The position numbers and the translations under genes are program-made. The notes beneath the pieces were generated by a model, which was given only the letters and a program-made list of their open reading frames with translations, was not told the origin of the DNA and searched no databases. DNA of 64,000 nucleotides from Legionella brunensis (GTDB lineage Bacteria; Pseudomonadota; Gammaproteobacteria; Legionellales; Legionellaceae), in NCBI RefSeq assembly GCF_001467025.1, contig NZ_LNXV01000004.1, positions 122,401-186,400 on the forward strand. Direction: 5' to 3'. Of the stretch, positions 39,419 through 48,446 are shown piece by piece (the stretch's first letter is position 1; the number at the start of each line of letters is the position of its first letter).

Positions 39419-40234
39419 TTACTTATAACTAGTATCTTCTATAGGCTCACAATCAAGTGTGTTAAATGGTTCTCTTCTTTTGAAATTGCAATACACAGGT
39501 GAAGAGGGCACAGCATTTATTTCATTTATCTGGATTCCATCAGCATTCGAAAGATCAATACTGACTATCCCTTGCACTTCACAATAATCTTTGTCAGGAG
39601 AGCAATGTCCTACATTCAATATACAGGTTGAAGTAATCCCGCAAAGTTCCTTTAAACTATTAAAATCCAAGCGGCCAGAGGTGACAAAAGGCGCTTCAAA
39701 TCCAGATTGATCATTACTTGGCCAAAAAAATGACAAAGATCCGCTTGCTCTTCTTGAGATTACCACTTCTGGTACTTCTGTCATGGGGCAATTAAATGTG
39801 TTATTAGATTCACAAATAGCATTTCCACCATTTACTACCCAATGTGATAAATCATTTTGAATTGGGGAAAAAGTATTTGTAATAAGAGTGCCTTCGTCAA
39901 ATGTTTGGAAGTGATCTAACTGTCGTCTTAACTTAATTGTCATATCTAATGGCTGCTTATTATTTATTCGATAAAAACATGTTATATCCCCATTAGGAAA
40001 AAGCTCAGCTTTTACCTTTTCTAGTTTATAGTTACCGCTTGGATAATAAATACTGCCATATTCAGGAACTCCCCACATGTTATATTCGTCATTCGAAGCG
40101 TGGCAGCGGTAATATCCATCATAAGGATTATCGTTACATTCTACTGATTTTGGACAATGAACAGTTAATTTTTGATTAATTGGATTTGCAAATACAGTAG
40201 TGGAAATAAGAAAAAATAAGAGAAAAAATTTCAT
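39419..40234 (-). CDS. Secreted Cys-rich hypothetical protein
   Basis: Protein of 271 residues with a signal peptide (MKFFLLFFLISTTVFA, cleavage before NP). The mature part has about a dozen cysteines, many in spaced pairs (CPKSVECNDNPYDGYYRC near the N-terminus), which suggests disulfide bonds in the periplasm or outside the cell. No family recognised. It stands alone in the accessory region, with its promoter side facing the IS30-type element. Confidence 0.65.
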   Translation of the reverse strand: MKFFLLFFLISTTVFANPINQKLTVHCPKSVECNDNPYDGYYRCHASNDEYNMWGVPEYGSIYYPSGNYKLEKVKAELFPNGDITCFYRINNKQPLDMTIKLRRQLDHFQTFDEGTLITNTFSPIQNDLSHWVVNGGNAICESNNTFNCPMTEVPEVVISRRASGSLSFFWPSNDQSGFEAPFVTSGRLDFNSLKELCGITSTCILNVGHCSPDKDYCEVQGIVSIDLSNADGIQINEINAVPSSPVYCNFKRREPFNTLDCEPIEDTSYK

Positions 40235-40298
40235 CGTTACAGAAAAAAAGTTATTATGGTCATTATTTTATCATATATAAGATTTTATGTATTGACTC

Positions 40299-40319
40299 TC
40301 CCTGATTGACTAACAGGGA
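40299..40319. terminator. Small hairpin upstream of the IS30-type element
   Basis: TCCCTG (40299-40304) pairs with CAGGGA (40314-40319) over a 9-base loop. It lies about 65 bases upstream of the minus-strand gene start and about 90 bases outside the IS left end. Its role is unclear; it may be a chance hairpin. Confidence 0.3.
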
Positions 40320-40405
40320 AGGGGAAATTTATTACAAATATTAATTCTGATTAGCGTGAAAACTAAATCTAGTGAAGAAAGGAGAGGCTCGTTTGAAGAG
40401 TCGGC

Positions 40406-40428
40406 AGAATCTCGCGCCAAGTGCGACA
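40406..40428 (+). repeat. Left inverted repeat of the IS30-type element
   Basis: 23 bases, 21 matching the inverted right end at 42005-42027; it lies 40 bases before the transposase start. Confidence 0.75.
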
Positions 40429-40467
40429 GATGAGTAAAATATCATCAGTTGCATAAGGAGCAAAAGG

Positions 40468-41469
40468 ATGGGAGTTTGTTATAAGCATTTGAGTGAATTG
40501 GATCGTGTATTTCTCCAGATTATGTTAGAAAAGGGTTATTCAAAAGCTAGGATAGCGAAAATATTGAAGGTTCATCGTTCAACGATATATAGAGAAGTTA
40601 TCCGTAATAGCTTTAAAAATACATGGACAAACAATCAGTCCTGTTATTTGCCTTCTATAGGGCAAAAGAGATATATAAAACGAAGAAAAAGAAGCACGAA
40701 ATTGTCAAAAGATGCTCAATTGTGCATGTATATTCATAATAAATTAGGCACCGGTTGGTCACCCGGGCAAATTGAGGGTCGATTAAAATATGAGAATGGA
40801 GGTCAAACGCTCATTTCTCATGAAACGATCTATCGCTATATTTATAGCGACTATAATATTCGAAATCGGTTTTATCAGTGTTTGAGAAGGAAACATAAAT
40901 TACGAATCAAACGCCACAGTCGCAAATCTCGAATTCCTAGAGATTTATTAATTAATAATCGTCCAAACCACATTAATAATCGAGAGGAGTTTGGTCATTG
41001 GGAATGCGACCTCATGATGTTTAAACGAGGAGTCAAAAGCAATTTAATTACATTACGTGAACGTACCTCAAGGTATTTAATTGCTATCAAGAATGAAAAT
41101 AAAACTGCAAGGGGTACCGCATTAGCCCTTATATCTACTATTAAGAACGTAAAGAAAGCAATCCGGTCTATTACTTTTGATCAAGGAATGGAATTTCAAA
41201 AATTTGCATGGATTAAAGATTGTTTAGAGACTGATATTTATTTTTGTCATCCAGGATCTCCTTACGAAAAGGGCGCAATTGAAAATGGCAATGGGATTAT
41301 TCGTGTTGAATTACCACGGCATGTTAATATTGATGTATTAAAGGAAAAAGAGGTGAGGCGTATTGCTAAAGAGATAAACAATAGGCCATTAAAATGTTTA
41401 GACTATCAAACTCCTGCAGAGCGATTTGCAGAATATTACAAGACATCAATTGAAAGACAAGGTAAGTAA
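40468..41469 (+). CDS. IS30-family transposase
   Basis: Intact transposase of 333 residues. An N-terminal helix-turn-helix (KARIAKILKVHRSTIYREV, about residues 26-44) recognises the ends. The integrase core has the catalytic triad D181 (HWECD), D238 (TFDQG) and E272 (GAIENGNG). The 33-residue gap between the second Asp and the Glu is the IS30 hallmark. The ribosome site AAGGAG precedes the ATG. No stops or shifts, so the element may still be mobile. Confidence 0.95.
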   Translation: MGVCYKHLSELDRVFLQIMLEKGYSKARIAKILKVHRSTIYREVIRNSFKNTWTNNQSCYLPSIGQKRYIKRRKRSTKLSKDAQLCMYIHNKLGTGWSPGQIEGRLKYENGGQTLISHETIYRYIYSDYNIRNRFYQCLRRKHKLRIKRHSRKSRIPRDLLINNRPNHINNREEFGHWECDLMMFKRGVKSNLITLRERTSRYLIAIKNENKTARGTALALISTIKNVKKAIRSITFDQGMEFQKFAWIKDCLETDIYFCHPGSPYEKGAIENGNGIIRVELPRHVNIDVLKEKEVRRIAKEINNRPLKCLDYQTPAERFAEYYKTSIERQGK

Positions 41470-41478
41470 TAGCATCCC

Positions 41479-41934
41479 ATGAAAATTAATTTAACTAAAA
41501 AAGAATATCGAGCATTGCTTGATATGTTATATATAGCTGATTGGGTTCTTCATTCCTATACCATAAAGGAAGCTGAACCAGATGAGTACGAAGTTTTAAA
41601 GAAGAATTTGTTGTCTTATTTCAAAGAAATGGATGCTGAAGACAAAATAGAATTTTCTCTGGAGTTCAATGATTACTTTGAGAAAGCGGATTATGAAGAT
41701 TATCTTAATGAGAAAGTTATCCAACCTTATGAAAACGAACTTTTCTGGGATGAGCTAATTCATAGGCTTGGTGAACGAGATATGATTAATGCAGTAGGCA
41801 TGGAGCGATACAGCAAAATGGATGCTATCGAGCGAATAAAAAGAATAGAAGAAATTAAAGAACAATATGCTAATGAATTTGAAAAGCATGGCCTTGCTAA
41901 CCTTAAAATTAAGAGCGATGACTTGCAAAACTAA
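41479..41934 (+). CDS. Acidic helical passenger protein in the IS30-type element
   Basis: Protein of 151 residues beginning ten bases after the transposase stop and lying inside the inverted repeats. It starts KINLTKKEYRALLDMLYIADWVLHS and is strongly acidic and helical throughout, without cysteines or membrane segments. I recall similar conserved hypothetical proteins in gammaproteobacteria but cannot name a function. Its position suggests it is carried by the element; it might instead be an accessory transposition factor. Confidence 0.6.
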   Translation: MKINLTKKEYRALLDMLYIADWVLHSYTIKEAEPDEYEVLKKNLLSYFKEMDAEDKIEFSLEFNDYFEKADYEDYLNEKVIQPYENELFWDELIHRLGERDMINAVGMERYSKMDAIERIKRIEEIKEQYANEFEKHGLANLKIKSDDLQN

Positions 41935-42004
41935 ATGATTTTTTATAGTTATTAACAGATAAAGGTAGTTGCAACACCAGTAATCAAGGCAGTCAGAAAG
42001 GGGT

Positions 42005-42027
42005 TGTCGCACTTCGCCCGAGATTCT
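42005..42027 (-). repeat. Right inverted repeat of the IS30-type element
   Basis: TGTCGCACTTCGCCCGAGAT and three further bases; 21 of 23 complementary to the left end. Confidence 0.75.
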
Positions 42028-42253
42028 CCAAGTTACCAATTAAGACTGATTTGAGGATTAATCAGACTTAATGGCCTCATTTACCGCAGACGTTTCCCTC
42101 TTCTGTTGTTTTTTGTCATATTTCTGATAGCTAAGTCCCCTGGCTCTATTAACCAAATGAGCATTTCACTACTTAATTTCCAAAAAATAAATGATATATA
42201 CTATTCATATAACAGTTTTCATAGGTATTTTGATGTAAATAGCAAGGATAATA

Positions 42254-43198
42254 ATGACACCTCCTGATAGACCAGAAAACGAAGCTGAACGCTTAGCCAC
42301 ACTTTATAAATTACAAATACTCGACACCGAAAAAGAGGAACGTTTCGATAGAGTAACTCGTATTGCTTGCAAACTATTTGGAGTCCCTATTTCTGTTATT
42401 TCGTTTCTCGAAGCTGAGCGCCAATGGATGAAATCGACACAAGGATTCGACATCAAAGAGGCTGCTCGAAAAACCTCTTTTTGCGGTCATGTTATTCTTT
42501 CAGATGAAATTATGATTGTCGAAGACGCAACCAAGGATAAACGATTTTTTGATAATCCTTTTGTATTAGGAAAGCCAAATTTCAGGTTTTATTTAGGGTG
42601 TCCTTTAAAAGTCAATGGATATAATGTGGGTGTTATTTGCTTAATTGATGACAAACCTAAATCTAAAGATGAAATTGATTCAAACATCGTTTATGATCTT
42701 GCGCAAATGGTGGAAATGGATCTGAAGCAATTACAAATTTCTATAACTGATGAATTAACAGGTATATCTAACCGAAGAGGATTTTTAAAATTAGCTGGCT
42801 ATTTGTTTCAAAAATGCCAACTTGAAAATCAAGTTTTTACCTTATTATTTTTTGATTTAGATAAATTTAAGCATATCAATGATCAATTCGGGCATTCTGA
42901 AGGCGACAAAGTATTAAAAATTTTCGCGAACGCTCTTGTTCACAACTTTCGTTATTATGATGTAATCGCTCGTTTAGGCGGTGATGAGTTTTGTATATTT
43001 TGTACTGGACTAAACCAAAAGAATCTACCCGATATTATTCAACGTTTGAAAGATTCATTGAAATCTGCTGACACAAAAGACTATGCAATAGAATTCAGTG
43101 TGGGTAGCGTCCAATATAATCAAAAAGAGCACCAAACACTCGAAGATATGCTATGTCTTGCTGATTCTCAAATGTATGTCACTAAAGAAAGTAAGTAA
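42254..43198 (+). CDS. GAF-GGDEF diguanylate cyclase
   Basis: Makes cyclic di-GMP. Of 314 residues, about 25-155 form a GAF sensor domain (RIACKLFGVPISVISFLEAE at its start). The GGDEF domain starts at DELTGISNRRGF (about 173-184). The active-site motif GGDEF is intact at 242-246, and an RxxD inhibitory site (RYYD) lies at the right place, five residues before it, so product feedback is expected. There is no membrane helix. The GAF ligand is unknown. AAGGATAATA precedes the ATG. It stands alone. Confidence 0.92.
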   Translation: MTPPDRPENEAERLATLYKLQILDTEKEERFDRVTRIACKLFGVPISVISFLEAERQWMKSTQGFDIKEAARKTSFCGHVILSDEIMIVEDATKDKRFFDNPFVLGKPNFRFYLGCPLKVNGYNVGVICLIDDKPKSKDEIDSNIVYDLAQMVEMDLKQLQISITDELTGISNRRGFLKLAGYLFQKCQLENQVFTLLFFDLDKFKHINDQFGHSEGDKVLKIFANALVHNFRYYDVIARLGGDEFCIFCTGLNQKNLPDIIQRLKDSLKSADTKDYAIEFSVGSVQYNQKEHQTLEDMLCLADSQMYVTKESK

Positions 43199-43264
43199 CC
43201 TGACGTTATTGCCTGCTATTGGCCTAGTGTGGCAATTTAAATCTTAAATGCTGCGTAGCTATTG

Positions 43265-43936
43265 CTAGAATAATGCACCTGATTCAATTAGCAACCGGCT
43301 TTGTGAGTGTTTTGTACCATCGCGACCAAAAGCTGAGCCCGCAGTAATATTATTGGCTTGCACAAGGGAGACCTCACCCCGTGTGAAAAAGATTCCTCGC
43401 TGGTAAGTGGGTGTTAGCGTTAGTGACCTGGCATTACTGCCAGAACCCTAGGCTATATTGATTCCACCTGTTGTATCAATGTATTCTACGCGGCCTGTGA
43501 TGCTCCAATTAGTATTAAAAACAAATTTTGTCGCTAAGGCCACACTATAAGTCCACGCGGAATACAACAATTCGACACCTGGATCTCTAGGCACATGAGT
43601 AAATTGCAATGCAGGGCTTATTGTTAAACTGCCGGCTGTATAAGAATAAATCAAATTGTAAATCTGACTGTTATTCTGTGCTAACGGGATTACAAGACTG
43701 GATTCGCTGTCATGTTTTATATTACCGGAAGCTACTACGCTTAAGTTATTTTTTGAATTAATAGTATAAGTCATCAATCCAGAGAGCCAATTAAGCCGTC
43801 CAGAATAAAAACCATCACTTAAAAGAAGCGACCCACTGAAAGGCCCTTGATTATAGTTTATTTGCAGTCCACGATTGAGATCGTTAGTCTGATTCCATAG
43901 TAGTCCTCGCTCAATATTAAAATTTTGGAAGGTGAA
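43265..43936 (-). pseudogene. Outer-membrane beta-barrel protein, 3' part with an in-frame stop
   Basis: On the minus strand the frame reads VYNFTFQNFNIERGLLWNQT near 43930, through alternating hydrophobic strands (ISPALQFTHVPRDPGVELLY), to an in-frame TAG at 43448-43450. It then continues GSGSNARSLTLTPTYQRGIF to a natural end at 43265. The strand pattern and the final aromatic residue (LIESGALF) fit the BBP2-type porin-like barrels. The 5' part is missing, cut off near the IS3 remnant at 43955. A 109-codon open piece inside is part of it. Confidence 0.65.
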
Positions 43937-43954
43937 GTTGTAAACCTCCCTTTT

Positions 43955-44335
43955 TTAGTGCCATCCTAAATTAGAGTTTCCCGACTCATTTTTTATCAAT
44001 TTGTAATCAAATGGTGAGATATATCCCAGTGATTCATGCAGTCTTTCTTGGTCATATTCCTTCATCCACTTCCAGGTTATTTCCCGTACTTCATTAAGAT
44101 TTCTGAACAGGTAGAAATCCAGTATTTCATTGCGATAAGTTCGGTTAAACCGTTCAATAAACGAATTTTGAGTGGGTTTCCCGGGTTGAATAAACTCAAG
44201 AATAACACCGTATTTTTCAGCCCAGTCAGCCAACACCAGAGAAATAAACTCAGGTCCGTTATCAAGCCGCAGTTTTGCCGGATATCCCCGATTGGCAGCA
44301 ATACCGTCAAGCACCCTGGTAACCCGCTGGCATGT
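43955..44335 (-). pseudogene. IS3-family transposase OrfB remnant
   Basis: Carries the second half of the DDE core: RLDNGPEFISLVLADWAEKY (second Asp), then PGKPTQNSFIERFNRTYRNE (Glu). The C-terminal ERLHESLGYISPFDY is typical of IS3 OrfB. The first Asp and the whole N-terminus are missing, and an in-frame stop lies just upstream of the remaining piece, near 44336. It is not functional. Its insertion or deletion probably removed the 5' end of the barrel gene next to it. Confidence 0.85.
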
Positions 44336-44669
44336 TTAGAAAAAGCCCCGTACAGAGAACAATCTATTCTAAATAAGATAATGCATTAAAAAATTGCGAT
44401 TTTCTTTGAATCACAAATATCAAAGACAAAGATAACGTCTATTAACTATCAGACTAGCTTATTTGTTACTATTGGCTCACTAGACTCGCTTGCAAAAGTC
44501 ATGGAACAAGGGATCAATCCATGAACGTCATTATGAGTTAATCTATATCTTCTATTCTCGTGGAAAAAATGAAGACAATTGAGATGGTTGATTTTTCAGA
44601 TATAGAAAATTGGTTCGACACCACTAACCAAGTTTGCAATAGCAAAATAGTCGTATTCCGCTTTGGAAA
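44336..44669. other. Spacer between the IS3 remnant and hslU
   Basis: About 330 bases. The plus strand has short open pieces, such as VTIGSLDSLAKVMEQGINP near 44465 and MKTIEMVDFSDIENWFDTTN from 44569, that look like scraps of a former gene. No intact gene, promoter or RNA is visible. Confidence 0.4.
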
Positions 44670-44690
44670 AATGGGTAGATAATACCCATT
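44670..44690 (-). terminator. Rho-independent terminator of hslVU
   Basis: AATGGGTA and TACCCATT form an 8-bp stem with a 5-base loop; on the minus strand TTTTT follows. It begins about 15 bases after the hslU stop. Confidence 0.75.
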
Positions 44691-44704
44691 CCACCGATAA
44701 ATAC

Positions 44705-46024
44705 TTATAAAATATAGCGAGTTAGATCGTCATCGTCGACTAATTTGCCCAAATGCTTCTCAACATAAGCAGCATCAATATGCACTGATTCACCCGCCTT
44801 GTCTGTGGCTTCAAATGAGATAACTTCTAACAAACGCTCCATTACTGTATACAATCGTCGAGCACCAATATTTTCCGTACGCTCATTCACTTTCCACGCC
44901 ACTTCAGCAATACGACGGATACCCGTTTGATCGAAGGTCAATTCTAAACCTTCTGTAGCCATTAACGCTGCATATTGCTCCGTCAAAGAAGCACTAGGCT
45001 CTGTTAAAATACGAACAAAATCTTCGACACTTAATGCTGAGAGTTCAACTCGAATGGGCAGTCGCCCTTGCAACTCAGCAATCAAATCGGAAGGCTTAGC
45101 TACATGAAATGCGCCGGAAGCGATAAATAAAATATGATCCGACTTAATCATGCCGTATTTTGTGGATACCGTTGTGCCCTCGACTAAAGGTAGCAGATCA
45201 CGCTGAACCCCTTCACGTGATACATCACCACCACCCTGTTCAGCTCGTTTGGCAACTTTGTCTAATTCATCAATGAAGACAATGCCATTTTGCTCAACGT
45301 TTTCAATAGCCCTCGTTTTAATATCCTCTTCATTGACTAATTTTGCGGCCTCTTCTTCACGCAAAATCTTCATGGCTTTCGCAATAGTCAATTTACGTGT
45401 CTTAGTTCTACCGCTGCCCATTTGTTGAAACATCGATTGCAGCTGGCTTGTCATTTCCTCCATCCCTGGAGGCGCCATAATTTCTACACCCACCTGAGCC
45501 GCTGATAATTCAATTTCAATCTCATTATTATCAAGAGCGCCTTCGCGTAATTGCTTGCGGAAAACCTGGCGAGTAGAGGAATCTTTCTCGCTTGGGGTTA
45601 ACCCCATTCTTGTTGGTGGTAATAACACATCCAGAATTCGCTCTTCTGCTGCATCATCTGCTAAATGCTCTACCTTCTTCATATCTGATTCACGCTCTTG
45701 CTTAACCGCAATATCAATCAAGTCACGCAAAATGGAATCAACATCTCGTCCTACATACCCAACCTCAGTAAACTTGGTTGCCTCAACTTTAAGGAAAGGG
45801 GCTTTTGCTAACTTTGCCAATCTTCGCGCAATTTCTGTTTTACCGACACCTGTTGGCCCTATCATTAAGATATTTTTGGGCATAATTTCATTACGTAAGA
45901 CAGGATCTTTAATCTGCATACGTCGCCAACGGTTACGTAGCGCAATAGCAACAGCCCGCTTCGCTTCATCCTGGCCAATGATATGTTTATCGAGTTCTTG
46001 TACTATCTCACGAGGAGTCATCAT
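44705..46024 (-). CDS. hslU: HslU, ATPase of the HslUV protease
   Basis: AAA+ unfoldase that feeds proteins into HslV. About 439 residues from ATG 46024 ([18 protein letters not shown]), the usual N-terminus; an upstream in-frame ATG at 46060 would lie inside hslV. Visible are Walker [10 protein letters not shown], the pore loop [12 protein letters not shown] (GYVG), Walker B FIDELDK, and the C-terminal TRYIL that docks in HslV. It begins seven bases after the hslV stop, so the two are co-transcribed from the heat-shock type promoter. Confidence 0.97.
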   Translation of the reverse strand: MMTPREIVQELDKHIIGQDEAKRAVAIALRNRWRRMQIKDPVLRNEIMPKNILMIGPTGVGKTEIARRLAKLAKAPFLKVEATKFTEVGYVGRDVDSILRDLIDIAVKQERESDMKKVEHLADDAAEERILDVLLPPTRMGLTPSEKDSSTRQVFRKQLREGALDNNEIEIELSAAQVGVEIMAPPGMEEMTSQLQSMFQQMGSGRTKTRKLTIAKAMKILREEEAAKLVNEEDIKTRAIENVEQNGIVFIDELDKVAKRAEQGGGDVSREGVQRDLLPLVEGTTVSTKYGMIKSDHILFIASGAFHVAKPSDLIAELQGRLPIRVELSALSVEDFVRILTEPSASLTEQYAALMATEGLELTFDQTGIRRIAEVAWKVNERTENIGARRLYTVMERLLEVISFEATDKAGESVHIDAAYVEKHLGKLVDDDDLTRYIL

Positions 46025-46031
46025 TACTGTA

Positions 46032-46580
46032 TTATTCACTGTCGCTATCCAATTCTTCAATAGTTAAATTGTGGTTTGTATAAATGCAAATGTCACCTGC
46101 AATGGCTAAACTTTTGCGAACGATTTCAATCGCCGATAATTTGGTATTTTCCAGTAATGCCCGCGCTGCCGATTGCGCAAATGGACCACCAGAACCGATG
46201 GCAATCAATCCCCCCTCTGGTTCAATAACATCCCCATTACCAGTAATAATTAAAGAAGCAGTTTTATCAGCTACGGCCAATAGAGCCTCCAAACGACGTA
46301 AAATTTTGTCAGTTCGCCAATCCTTAGCTAGTTCCACAGCCGCTCGGGTCAAGTGTCCTTGATGCATTTCCAGTTTTCGTTCGAAACGTTCAAAAAGCGT
46401 GAAAGCATCCGCTGTTCCCCCTGCAAAACCAGCAATAACTTTGTCTTTGTAGAGACGTCTAACCTTACGAGCATTGCCTTTCATCACCGTATTGCCCATG
46501 GTGACTTGCCCATCACCGCCTATTACTACTTTATTACCTCGTCTAACGGAGAGAATAGTCGTGCCACGATATTGATCCAA
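46032..46580 (-). CDS. hslV: HslV, peptidase of the HslUV protease
   Basis: N-terminal-threonine peptidase of 182 residues. I use TTG 46580 (reads [13 protein letters not shown]) because AACGAGGA precedes it and because a sigma-32 type promoter occupies 46614-46640; the longer open frame begins inside that promoter. The catalytic Thr is in GTTILSVRR, so a short propeptide (about six residues) must be removed. [20 protein letters not shown] and [18 protein letters not shown] are canonical. First gene of hslVU. Confidence 0.95.
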   Translation of the reverse strand: MDQYRGTTILSVRRGNKVVIGGDGQVTMGNTVMKGNARKVRRLYKDKVIAGFAGGTADAFTLFERFERKLEMHQGHLTRAAVELAKDWRTDKILRRLEALLAVADKTASLIITGNGDVIEPEGGLIAIGSGGPFAQSAARALLENTKLSAIEIVRKSLAIAGDICIYTNHNLTIEELDSDSE

Positions 46581-46613
46581 AATATATCCTCGTTGAAAGA
46601 TAGAATTTGCCTT

Positions 46614-46640
46614 AGATGGGGATGAGAAAAAAAAAATCAA
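46614..46640 (-). promoter_or_regulatory. Heat-shock (sigma-32 type) promoter of hslVU
   Basis: On the minus strand TTGATT (46635-46640) is followed after 13 bases by CCCCATCT (46614-46621). The E. coli sigma-32 consensus is CTTGAA, 13-17 bases, CCCCATNT. It lies about 33 bases before the TTG start of hslV. Confidence 0.7.
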
Positions 46641-46657
46641 TATAGAGTCAGCAATTT

Positions 46658-47110
46658 TTATTTAGACAGTGGGTCTTCGACACCTGAGTGACATTTTTCA
46701 CAAAGACCTTTTAGCTCAATGGTATCTTGCCCAAGATAAAAATGATTATCGTGCGCTAATTGCTGTACCAAAACATGCATCCCGTTATTGTATACTTCTT
46801 GCACTTGATGGCAATTATTACACACCATTAGTACTTCAGAGGGTAAATGCTTTTCAGGTTCGTGACAAAGGGTATAGGATTGGATTGATTCAATTTTATG
46901 TACCACCCCTAAATCTACAAAATAATCAAGGACACGGTAAACCGATGGGGGAGTCGAATTTTGTTTTATTAATATTAGCTTCTCGAGTATTTCATAAGCT
47001 TTCAAAGGTCTTTTACTATCCCATAAAATAAATAATACACTCTTGCGCAACGAGGTGAGCTTAAGATCAATTGAAGCATAGTAACTTAAAAATGGGGTAG
47101 GATAGATCAT
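46658..47110 (-). CDS. zur: Fur-family regulator, probably Zur
   Basis: Metal-responsive repressor of 150 residues. The winged helix ([29 protein letters not shown], in part) covers about residues 36-65. The structural zinc site is two CxxC pairs, CNNC near 97 and CEKC near 137. [11 protein letters not shown] lacks the long His run of true Fur, which favours Zur. It lies upstream of hslV on the same strand but hslV has its own promoter. Zinc-uptake control is the inference; no znu genes are in the window. Confidence 0.8.
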   Translation of the reverse strand: MIYPTPFLSYYASIDLKLTSLRKSVLFILWDSKRPLKAYEILEKLILIKQNSTPPSVYRVLDYFVDLGVVHKIESIQSYTLCHEPEKHLPSEVLMVCNNCHQVQEVYNNGMHVLVQQLAHDNHFYLGQDTIELKGLCEKCHSGVEDPLSK

Positions 47111-47210
47111 AGGTTTCGCCGCGTAGATGCCCCGATAAAACTTGCTGACTTCTAATTTTACAACTTAGAAATAGCTGCATTACTCTTAACAAAGCTGTAG
47201 TGTTATAACT

Positions 47211-48443
47211 CTATTCCAAACTATTAATAAAAGATACCCCATGAAGCAAGGGTGAAATGCCTAAATGCTCTGCAATACTTTGTCCAATATCAGCAAAAGT
47301 ATCCCGGCGTCCAACAAATTTACTGGGACAGTGAGGTCCAAAAACTAATACAGGGATATGCTCTCGCGTATGATCAGAACCTGGCATAGTGGGGTCACAA
47401 CCATGGTCAGCTGCTATAACCACCCAATCATTGGGTTTAAGCAATTGTTTTAATTCAGGCAAACGCTCATCGAATTGCTCAAGCGCATGAGCATAACCCG
47501 CTATATCACGTCTATGGCCATATGAAGAATCAAAATCAACAAAATTGGTAAAAACCAAACTACCATCGGGGGCCTTTTTCATTGCAGCTAATGTCGCGTC
47601 AAACAATGCCATATTACCATCAGCTTTAATTGTTTGTGTTAAGCCTTGATGTGCAAAAATATCTGCTATTTTACCAATAGCAATGACTTCTCTACCTGCA
47701 TTTTTTAACTCATCCAACAAAGTTGGGGCTGGAGGTGGGGTGGCATAATCACGACGATTCCCCGTTCGCGCAAATGAACCAGGAGTTCCGATAAAAGGTC
47801 TGGCAATAACACGGCCAATTTGATACTCATCGACTAACTCACGGGCTACTTCACAAATCTCGTATAGCCGCTGCAAACCAAAGCTTTGTTCATGGGCTGC
47901 AATTTGAAACACGCTATCCGCTGAAGTATAAACTATAGGCTTGCCTGTCTTTATATGCTCTTCCCCTAACTCATCAAGGATTGTAGTCCCAGAGGCATGC
48001 TTTTCCCCAAGCACCCCAGGCAAATTGGCCTTTTTGATGAATTTATCAATTAATTTACTTGGGAAGCAGGGTCGCTCGTTTGGAAAATATCCCCAGTCAA
48101 AACGTACTGGTACACCCGCTAATTCCCAATGACCACTTGGTGTATCTTTGCCTAAACTTTGCTCAACTGCATAGCCATAGTAGCCCTCAGGTTCTGCAAG
48201 CGTCGACAAATCCAAGAGCTGTATACCAGAACTGGCAACAGCAGCGTGGTATAAACCCACTTTTGCCAAATGGGGAATCGATAGAGGACCCTGGCGTAGT
48301 CCTAGCTTATCCGCACGATTTTCCCTGCAAGCAATGTGAATATGCCCAAAGGTATTTGCTCCATCATCACCATAGCGGTGGGCATCAAGACTTGCCCCAA
48401 TACCTAAAGAATCCATTAATAAAATACAAACGCGTCCTGGCAT
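47211..48443 (-). CDS. deoB: Phosphopentomutase DeoB
   Basis: Interconverts (deoxy)ribose-1-phosphate and -5-phosphate so that nucleoside sugars enter glycolysis. 410 residues of the alkaline-phosphatase superfamily: metal site [11 protein letters not shown] at the N-terminus, the phosphorylated-Thr region [13 protein letters not shown] (about residues 93-105), and metal ligands in [10 protein letters not shown] and [19 protein letters not shown]. It starts three bases after the phtD-like gene ends, so it is the last gene of the thymidine-salvage operon. Confidence 0.96.
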   Translation of the reverse strand: MPGRVCILLMDSLGIGASLDAHRYGDDGANTFGHIHIACRENRADKLGLRQGPLSIPHLAKVGLYHAAVASSGIQLLDLSTLAEPEGYYGYAVEQSLGKDTPSGHWELAGVPVRFDWGYFPNERPCFPSKLIDKFIKKANLPGVLGEKHASGTTILDELGEEHIKTGKPIVYTSADSVFQIAAHEQSFGLQRLYEICEVARELVDEYQIGRVIARPFIGTPGSFARTGNRRDYATPPPAPTLLDELKNAGREVIAIGKIADIFAHQGLTQTIKADGNMALFDATLAAMKKAPDGSLVFTNFVDFDSSYGHRRDIAGYAHALEQFDERLPELKQLLKPNDWVVIAADHGCDPTMPGSDHTREHIPVLVFGPHCPSKFVGRRDTFADIGQSIAEHLGISPLLHGVSFINSLE

Positions 48444-48446
48444 TCT

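Larger units (their letters stand above)
40406..42027 (+). mobile_element. IS30-family element with inverted repeats and a passenger gene
   Basis: The left end AGAATCTCGCGCCAAGTGCG (40406 onwards) and the reverse complement of the right end, AGAATCTCGGGCGAAGTGCG, match at 21 of 23 positions. Between them lie an intact IS30 transposase and a second gene, 1.62 kb in all, against about 1.0-1.25 kb for ordinary IS30 members. I could not see a clear target duplication, so the exact outer base may differ by one to three. Confidence 0.75.

Noticed and set aside
42060-42170. Minus-strand piece reading GDLAIRNMTKNNRRGKR, faintly like an IS200/IS605 OrfB tail
   Set aside because: Too short and the match is not specific; could be chance.
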